This document shows, in pieces, positions 58,612 to 64,000 of a DNA stretch of 64,000 bases (the first letter of the stretch is position 1; each line of letters begins with the position of its first letter). The position numbers were made by a program, and so were the translations under genes. The notes under the pieces were generated by a model. The model worked only from the letters and a program-made list of their open reading frames with translations. It did not search any database and was not told where the DNA came from. This DNA comes from JAPLJU01 sp036725345 (GTDB lineage: Bacteria > Desulfobacterota > Syntrophia > Syntrophales > UBA2192): positions 1-64,000 of the forward strand of contig DAIMEJ010000007.1 of assembly GCA_036725345.1 (NCBI GenBank). Reading direction: 5' to 3'.

Positions 58612-58784
58612 AAATCGTCCCACCCTGAAGTACTGAATCCGCGAAGGTCTTGCGCGATGGTGTCACGTTGTCGATTATTGAAAAAATGTATAGCTTTTTT
58701 TTCGTAACATTGCAAGTAACTTGAATTTTCGCTGTCATCATGATAACTTTCACAATCTTGTCGTTGCGTTTTTATGCGGGGGTC

Positions 58785-59438
58785 ATGGAGATGAAATACT
58801 ATCCCGTGTGCCTGGACGTTTCAGGCAGGCGGTGCGTCATCATCGGCGGCGGCGAGGTGTCCGAGCGGAAGGCCCGCAGGCTCATGGACTGCGGTGCGGA
58901 GGTCCTCGTGGTGTCCGAATCCCTTTCCCCGGCCCTGCAGGCCCTGAAGGCCGATGGACGCCTCAGCCACATCAGGGCCGAATACAGCCGGGAACTGATC
59001 GACGGGGCCTTTCTCGTCATCGGGGCCACGGACAGCGCCGAGGTCAACGAGGCCGTCAGCCGCGACGCTAAGAAGCAGGGGATCCTCGTCAACATCGTGG
59101 ACGATCCCGGTCGCTGTAACTTCATTCTGCCTTCCCTGTACCGTCGAGGGGATCTCCTGATCGCCATCACCACCGGTGGCAAAAGCCCGGCCCTGGCGAA
59201 GAGGCTGAGAAAGGAAATGTCCCGGCATTTCGGACCGGAGTACGAGATTTTCCTGAAGATCATGGGTCAGATCCGGGGGAAGGTCATCTCCCGGGGGTAC
59301 TCCTCCGAGCAAAACAGGGCCCTTTTCGAATCCATCATAGATTCTGACATCATCGACCATATCCGTGAAAAACGGTGGGACAAGGTCAGGGAAACGATTC
59401 GAGAGCTCGCGGGTGAGGAAATCGAGGTCGGCGAATAA
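58785..59438 (+). CDS. Precorrin-2 dehydrogenase / sirohydrochlorin ferrochelatase (Met8/CysG-N type)
   Basis: 217 residues. It oxidises precorrin-2 to sirohydrochlorin with NAD and may insert iron to make siroheme. The N-terminal Rossmann motif VIIGGGEVSERKAR, FLVIGATDSAEVNEAVS and the NIVDDPGRCNFILPSLYRRG block match the CysG N-terminal domain. The start is taken at ATG 58785. First gene of a siroheme/heme operon; its stop shares a base with the next start. Confidence 0.93.
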   Translation: MEMKYYPVCLDVSGRRCVIIGGGEVSERKARRLMDCGAEVLVVSESLSPALQALKADGRLSHIRAEYSRELIDGAFLVIGATDSAEVNEAVSRDAKKQGILVNIVDDPGRCNFILPSLYRRGDLLIAITTGGKSPALAKRLRKEMSRHFGPEYEIFLKIMGQIRGKVISRGYSSEQNRALFESIIDSDIIDHIREKRWDKVRETIRELAGEEIEVGE

Positions 59439-60253
59439 TGGAAGCGATACTCTTCAAAGCGGCCCTTCTCGGCTATCTGGTCGCGACACTCGGTTACACG
59501 GCCTCCCTGATGGTCAAGAGGGTCGTCATCGCAAGGGCGACGGTGTGGCTACTGCTCGCCGCTTTTGCGATCCACGGCTTATCGCTTGCGCTGAGGTGTT
59601 TAAGCCAGGGCCTGCCCCCCGCCGTTCACCCCTATGAGACGCTTTCCTTCTTTGCCTGGGCCATGACAGGCACCTATCTCGCCTTCCAGCTCAAGACAAA
59701 GACACAGGTGCTGGGCGCCTTCGTGTCTCCCCTGGCCTTCCTGCTCATGGTTGTTGCCTCGAGCCGCCTGGGTGTCGACGTGCCCGTCCCGGACATCCTG
59801 AAGGGGACCCTGGTGCCCGTTCATGTGGCCCTGTCCGTCACCGGGGAAGCGCTCCTGGCCATAGCCTGCGGGGCCGGCATCCTGTACCTGGCCCAGGACA
59901 GCCAGATCCGGCGGAGGAAGATGACGCCGATGAGCCGCTACCTGCCGTCGCTCGACGATCTGGACCGCGTCAATCACATCAGCCTGCTAACCGGTTTTGC
60001 CCTGCTCACCGCGGGCCTCCTCGTGGGCTCCGTCTGGGCGAGCACGGTCTGGGGAAGACCCTGGCCGTGGGACCCGAAACTTCTGTGGACGCTGGCGGCC
60101 TGGTTTTTCTACGCCGTCCTCATCCACCAGAGGCTGGCCATCGGCTGGAAAGGGAGAAAGATCGCCCTTTTGTCGATTGCGGCCTTTGCCGTGCTTCTGT
60201 TCGCTTTCGTCGGCGTCAGCTCGTTTTTTAAAACGGTTCACCGTTTTCAATAG
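59438..60253 (+). CDS. ccsA: CcsA/HemX-type cytochrome c assembly protein
   Basis: 271-residue inner-membrane protein with about eight helices of the CcsA (ResC/HemX) family. The conserved WGRPWPWDPKLLWTL segment is the WWD-like heme-handling motif, and His residues in AVHPYETLSF and PVHVALSVTGE are heme-ligand candidates. It is placed between siroheme synthase and hemA, an arrangement common in Desulfobacterota. The substrate could be heme for c-type cytochromes (System II) or a HemX role in regulating HemA. Confidence 0.9.
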   Translation: MEAILFKAALLGYLVATLGYTASLMVKRVVIARATVWLLLAAFAIHGLSLALRCLSQGLPPAVHPYETLSFFAWAMTGTYLAFQLKTKTQVLGAFVSPLAFLLMVVASSRLGVDVPVPDILKGTLVPVHVALSVTGEALLAIACGAGILYLAQDSQIRRRKMTPMSRYLPSLDDLDRVNHISLLTGFALLTAGLLVGSVWASTVWGRPWPWDPKLLWTLAAWFFYAVLIHQRLAIGWKGRKIALLSIAAFAVLLFAFVGVSSFFKTVHRFQ

Positions 60254-60257
60254 GGTT

Positions 60258-61526
60258 ATGAATATCGTTTTGATCGGCATGAATCACAAAACGGCTCCCC
60301 TCGAGGTCAGGGAGAAGCTTGCCTTTTCATGCGGTGACGACGTGGACCCCCTCAAGGAAATCATGAGGGGTCCGCAGATCATGGAGGCCCTCTACCTGTC
60401 GACGTGCAACCGCGTCGAGGTGCTGGCCAGCACCCTGGAGATGAGCGGGGCCTTAGAGAGCCTGAAGTCATTCATCCTGGCACAGGGGAACCTGGGCCGG
60501 GGGGAAATGGAGAAATGCCTCTACGTCCACTGCGGGGGCGACGCGGTGCGGCATCTCTTCAGGGTGGCCTCGAGCCTGGACTCCATGGTGATGGGTGAGC
60601 CGCAGATCCTGGGTCAGGTCAAGGAGGCCTACCGCCAGTGCGTGGAAGGGAACACTTCCGGCGTCATCATGAACAAGCTCCTTCACCACGCTTTTCGCAC
60701 GGCCAAGAGGGTTCGCACCGAGACGGCCATCGCCCAGAACGCCGTGTCGGTGAGCTTCGCCGCCGTGGAGCTTGCGAAGAAAATCCTCGGGCACCTTCAG
60801 GGCAGATCGATCCTGCTCATCGGGGCGGGGGAGATGTCGGAGCTGGCGGCGCGGCACCTCATCCAGCACGGGGCGGAACGGATCATCGTGGCGAACCGCA
60901 CTTATGCCAGGGCCGTGCGTCTTGCCGAGGAATTCCACGGTGTTCCGGTCGAGTTCGAACAACTGGCGGAAACACTGAAAGAGGTCGACATCGTCATCAG
61001 TTCCACCGGTGCCGCGGGTTACATCGTCAGCAAAGAGATGATCCAGGCGGCGCTTCACAGGCGAAAGAACCGTCTTCTCTTTCTAATCGACATCGCCGTT
61101 CCCCGGGACATCGATCCGGCCGCCGGCGAAGTGGACAATGCCTACCTTTATAATATCGACAATCTTCAGGAGGTCGTCGACGAGAACATCCGGGGTCGCC
61201 TCAGGGAAGCGGAGAGGGCGGAACAGATCATTGAAGAGGAGGTCGTGAAATTCACGGACTGGCTCAACACCCTGGAGGTGGTTCCCACGATCGTGTCGCT
61301 GCGCGACAAAGCGGAGGGGATCATGAAAGGCGAGCTGGAGAAGACGCTTTCCGGCATGCGACACCTCGGGGACGAGGAGCGGAAGAATATCGAGATCCTC
61401 GCCTCGTCCATTGTGAACAAGATTCTCCACGACCCCATCACGGGATTGAAAGAGGAGAGCCAGAACGGCAGCGCCATCCCCTTTGTTGCCGTGCTGAGGC
61501 GGCTCTTCAGGCTGGACCCCGAATAG
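60258..61526 (+). CDS. hemA: Glutamyl-tRNA reductase
   Basis: First step of C5-pathway tetrapyrrole synthesis, reducing Glu-tRNA to glutamate-1-semialdehyde with NADPH. 422 residues. The catalytic Cys is in YLSTCNRVEVLA, then GEPQILGQVKEAY, the NADPH-binding IGAGEMSELAARHL and the C-terminal dimerisation helices. The ATG at 60258 has AGGG upstream. The operon order places it after ccsA. Confidence 0.97.
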   Translation: MNIVLIGMNHKTAPLEVREKLAFSCGDDVDPLKEIMRGPQIMEALYLSTCNRVEVLASTLEMSGALESLKSFILAQGNLGRGEMEKCLYVHCGGDAVRHLFRVASSLDSMVMGEPQILGQVKEAYRQCVEGNTSGVIMNKLLHHAFRTAKRVRTETAIAQNAVSVSFAAVELAKKILGHLQGRSILLIGAGEMSELAARHLIQHGAERIIVANRTYARAVRLAEEFHGVPVEFEQLAETLKEVDIVISSTGAAGYIVSKEMIQAALHRRKNRLLFLIDIAVPRDIDPAAGEVDNAYLYNIDNLQEVVDENIRGRLREAERAEQIIEEEVVKFTDWLNTLEVVPTIVSLRDKAEGIMKGELEKTLSGMRHLGDEERKNIEILASSIVNKILHDPITGLKEESQNGSAIPFVAVLRRLFRLDPE

Positions 61527-61566
61527 GGTTCAGGGGACCGGGCAAAGGGCAAAGAGCCAGAGAAAA

Positions 61567-61600
61567 AGTGGTTAGTGAACAGTGGTGAGTGGTGAGTACG
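61567..61600. repeat. Intergenic TGAGTGG-like repeat before hemC
   Basis: GTGGTTAGTGAACAGTGGTG then AGTGGTGAGTA, another case of the low-complexity intergenic repeat seen at 2307, 4099 and 6418. Confidence 0.5.
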
Positions 61601-61678
61601 GACTATCGGCCCGATGACGAAAGCAAAGAAATGGACGACAGAGACGAAACAGACGAGAAAGACCGTCATTCGCAGGTC

Positions 61679-62614
61679 ATGATCAATAAGAAAATGAAAA
61701 TCGGGACCAGGGGGAGCCGGCTGGCCCTCACGCAGGCGAACTGGGTCGCCGACCGGCTGAAGGAAAGGCACCCGCGGATGACAGTCGAAATCGTCCCGGT
61801 CAGGACGACGGGCGACAGGATGCAGTCGGTGTCCCTTTCCGTCATCGGCGGCAAAGGCGTCTTTGTCAAGGAGATCGAGGAAGCGCTCCTTCGCGGCGAG
61901 GTGGATATCGCCGTGCACAGCATGAAGGATATGCCCTGCGAGATCCCGGAGGATCTCGCCATCGGGGCCGTCCCCGATCGGGAAGACCCTCGCGATGTGT
62001 TCATTTCCGGTGACGGCCGTCAGCTCGATGAGTTGAAGCCGGGGGCAAGGATCGGAACGGGTTCGCTCCGCAGGGGTCTTCAGCTCCGGGGCCTCGTGCC
62101 GTCTGTCGAGGTCGTCCCCATCCGGGGAAACCTGGACACGAGGATCCGGAAGATCGGGCGGGAAAAGCTCGACGGCATTGTCGTCGCGGCGGCGGGTCTC
62201 CGGCGGATGGGCTGGGAGGGCCGCGCAACGCAGTTCATTTCCGTGAAACAGATGATTCCCGCCGTCGGCCAGGGGGCGCTTGCCGTAGAGGTCCGCAGGG
62301 CAGACGATGCCACGGGGGAGATCGTTTCCTTGATGAATGACCCTGCGACATCTCTCGCTGTCACGGCCGAACGGGCTTTTCTGGCCATGCTCGGCGGGGG
62401 GTGCCAGGTTCCCGTGGCGGGACACGCCACGATCAGAGATGGGGTGCTTCACCTGGATGCCCTGGTTGGAAGCATGGACGGCTCCGTGGTTTTGAGGGAC
62501 GAGGTCGAAGGACCCGTCGGAGAACATATCCAGCTGGGAAAATCGCTTGCAAGGCGGATCCTCTCGAGGGGAGGGCGCGAGATTCTCGCCTCCGTCCATG
62601 CCTGTGACGGGTGA
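61679..62614 (+). CDS. hemC: Porphobilinogen deaminase (hydroxymethylbilane synthase)
   Basis: Joins four porphobilinogen units into hydroxymethylbilane. About 311 residues with the N-terminal KIGTRGSRLALTQANWVAD, GVFVKEIEEALLRGEVDIAV, the DPRDVFIS block and the cofactor-binding Cys in MLGGGCQVPVA. ATG at 61679 (MINKKMKIGTRG) or 61694; neither has a strong ribosome site. The frame opens further upstream to 61589 but through repeat sequence. Confidence 0.95.
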   Translation: MINKKMKIGTRGSRLALTQANWVADRLKERHPRMTVEIVPVRTTGDRMQSVSLSVIGGKGVFVKEIEEALLRGEVDIAVHSMKDMPCEIPEDLAIGAVPDREDPRDVFISGDGRQLDELKPGARIGTGSLRRGLQLRGLVPSVEVVPIRGNLDTRIRKIGREKLDGIVVAAAGLRRMGWEGRATQFISVKQMIPAVGQGALAVEVRRADDATGEIVSLMNDPATSLAVTAERAFLAMLGGGCQVPVAGHATIRDGVLHLDALVGSMDGSVVLRDEVEGPVGEHIQLGKSLARRILSRGGREILASVHACDG

Positions 62615-62648
62615 AAGGCAAGCATTCCTTGAGCAGGCAGGTTCTGTT

Positions 62649-64000
62649 ATGAAAGAAGAAAAAGGCTTGGTCCTCATCATCGGCGCCGGTCCCGGCGATC
62701 CCGGCCTCATCACCCTGCGGGGTGCAAGGGCGCTCATGCGGGCCGACGTGATCGTTTATGACCAACTCGCCAGCGCCGAGCTTCTCCAGTTCGCGCGGAA
62801 AGATGCCCGCCTCATCTACGTGGGGAAGAAGGGCGGGGATCACACGATTCCCCAGAAGGAGATCAACCAACTGCTCGTCCTCGAGGCGAAGAAGGGACTC
62901 GTTGTGGCCAGGCTCAAGGGGGGAGACCCCTTCATTTTCGGGAGGGGCGGTGAGGAGGCGGAGGTCCTCGTCAGGGAAGGAATTCCCATCGAGGTCATCC
63001 CCGGGGTGACGTCGGCCATTGCCGTTCCCGCCTTTGCGGGCATTCCCCTCACCCACCGGGAGCACACATCGACGGTCGCTTTCGTGACGGGACATGAAGA
63101 CCCGACGAAGGAGAAAAGCGGGGTTGACTGGGAAAGGCTCTCCGGTATCGGGACCCTCGTCTTTCTCATGGGCGTCAAAAACCTGCCCGGCATCACAAAA
63201 AACATCATCCGGGGCGGGAAGAGCCCGGCAACGCCGGCAGCCCTCATCCGCCAGGGAACCACGCCCGACCAGGAGACCCTGTCGGGAACGCTCGGGGACA
63301 TCGCGAAGAAGGCCGCCGTAAAAAAACTCACGCCGCCGGCCATTCTGGTCGTGGGGGATGTTGTTTCCCTCCGGGGTCAGCTCAACTGGTTCGAGGGCAA
63401 ACCCCTTTTCGGCAAGGGCATCGTCATCACGAGACCCGAGGACCAGGCCGGGGAATTCGCCGCCCTCCTCCTGGAGGAAGGGGCGCGGGTGATTCGCTTT
63501 CCCACCATCGAAGTGGTTCCTCCCGAGAGCTGGTACGGGCTGGACCGGGTCATCGACGCGATAGAGTCGTACCACTGGATCATCTTCACGAGTGCAAACG
63601 GTGTGCGGTTTTTCTTCTCGCGTCTCCGGGAGCGCGGAAGGGACGTGAGGGATCTGAAAGGACTGGGCCTCTGCACGATAGGACCCGCCACGGCCCGTGC
63701 CGTCGAAGACAGGGGTCTGCGGGTGGATATCGTCCCGGCTGAATATATTTCGGAAGGGATCGTCGCGGCCTTCGAGGGCAGAAACCTTGAGGGGAAGAAA
63801 ATACTCCTGCCCCGGGCGGAGGTGGCGAGGGATGTCGTCCCCGAGGGGCTCAAAAAGATGGGGGCCGCCATTGATGTGGTGACGGTGTACCGGACCGTCC
63901 GTTCGGGGTATAAAAAGTCCGATCTGCAGCCGCTCATAGACGGGGGGAAGGTGGATGTCATCACCTTTACAAGCCCCTCGACGGTGATTAATTTTAAACT
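62649..64000 (+). CDS. cobA-hemD: Uroporphyrinogen-III C-methyltransferase / uroporphyrinogen-III synthase fusion (cut by window end)
   Basis: At least 450 residues, open to the window end. The N-terminal SUMT domain has IIGAGPGDPGLITLRG, YDQL, LKGGDPFIFGRGGEEAE and PAFAGIPLTHRE. The C-terminal HemD domain starts near residue 250 (GKGIVITRPEDQAGEFAALL) and includes WIIFTSANGVRFFF and ITFTSPSTVINF. This fusion supplies both uroporphyrinogen III and precorrin-2, the branch towards siroheme and possibly alternative heme synthesis. It starts 34 bp after hemC. Confidence 0.94.
   Translation, partial: MKEEKGLVLIIGAGPGDPGLITLRGARALMRADVIVYDQLASAELLQFARKDARLIYVGKKGGDHTIPQKEINQLLVLEAKKGLVVARLKGGDPFIFGRGGEEAEVLVREGIPIEVIPGVTSAIAVPAFAGIPLTHREHTSTVAFVTGHEDPTKEKSGVDWERLSGIGTLVFLMGVKNLPGITKNIIRGGKSPATPAALIRQGTTPDQETLSGTLGDIAKKAAVKKLTPPAILVVGDVVSLRGQLNWFEGKPLFGKGIVITRPEDQAGEFAALLLEEGARVIRFPTIEVVPPESWYGLDRVIDAIESYHWIIFTSANGVRFFFSRLRERGRDVRDLKGLGLCTIGPATARAVEDRGLRVDIVPAEYISEGIVAAFEGRNLEGKKILLPRAEVARDVVPEGLKKMGAAIDVVTVYRTVRSGYKKSDLQPLIDGGKVDVITFTSPSTVINFK

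Overview
The window looks like a scaffold from a high-GC Desulfobacterota bacterium, probably of the Syntrophales/Syntrophobacterales type. This is inferred from gene content and order, not from a marker search. The supporting content is a two-subunit glycyl-tRNA synthetase, a pyrR-pyrB-pyrC operon with a PyrR attenuator, a complete tol-pal cluster, a fused ADP-forming acyl-CoA synthetase, a DUF401 permease, and a siroheme/heme operon of the order met8-ccsA-hemA-hemC-cobA/hemD. A run of exactly 100 Ns at 56856-56955 marks a scaffold gap that cuts two genes.

Layout. 0.1-7.4 kb (minus strand): glyQ-glyS, recO and the pyr operon. 7.4-12.3 kb (plus): tolQ-tolR-tolA-tolB-pal-cpoB, ending in a terminator. 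12.5-13.8 kb: a permease with foreign-looking codon use. 13.8-21.7 kb (minus): a LOG-type protein, a LolB-like lipoprotein, a TPR protein, a YibQ-type deacetylase, a CtpA peptidase, a MinD/FlhG-like ATPase and a diguanylate cyclase. 21.9-31 kb: a beta-barrel-like protein, HU, a sigma factor with its DUF3619/DUF3106 partners, a DUF6178-like protein, a thioesterase and two permeases. 31-39.5 kb: metabolic genes, including a methanethiol oxidase (SBP56/MtoX) gene overlapping a MauG-type di-heme peroxidase gene. 39.65 kb: a LexA-like repressor with a palindromic operator inside its own promoter.

The accessory part runs from 40.4 to 56.3 kb. First comes an AT-rich three-gene island (sulfatase-like membrane protein, SAM methyltransferase, small YLDPGTGS protein). 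It lies between two copies of a 202-bp sequence that encodes the end of a small membrane protein plus its terminator. Directly after it is a 12-kb element bounded by a 51-bp perfect direct repeat of the 3' part of tRNA-Phe. The element has a tyrosine integrase, a replication initiator, a DnaB-like ATPase and one MuF/gp7-type head protein. I see no terminase, portal, major capsid, tail or lysis gene, which fits a phage-satellite-like island. AT-rich genes for small exported lipoproteins sit at its right end.

The most unusual signal is inside this element: at least twelve short palindromes in 420 bp (50176-50595). They share one geometry (7-nt arms, 4-nt spacer, typically TG at the start and CA at the end) but nearly every arm sequence is different. 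A thirteenth lies at 52052, and a second palindrome class with a 7-nt spacer is embedded in peptide repeats at 52331-52510. A diverged module of about 57 bp accompanies these palindromes at three places. I do not recognise this arrangement.

The right end of the window (56.2-64 kb) returns to core genes: tRNA-Phe, an RDD protein, rsmE, prmA and the siroheme/heme operon, cut by the window end inside cobA/hemD.
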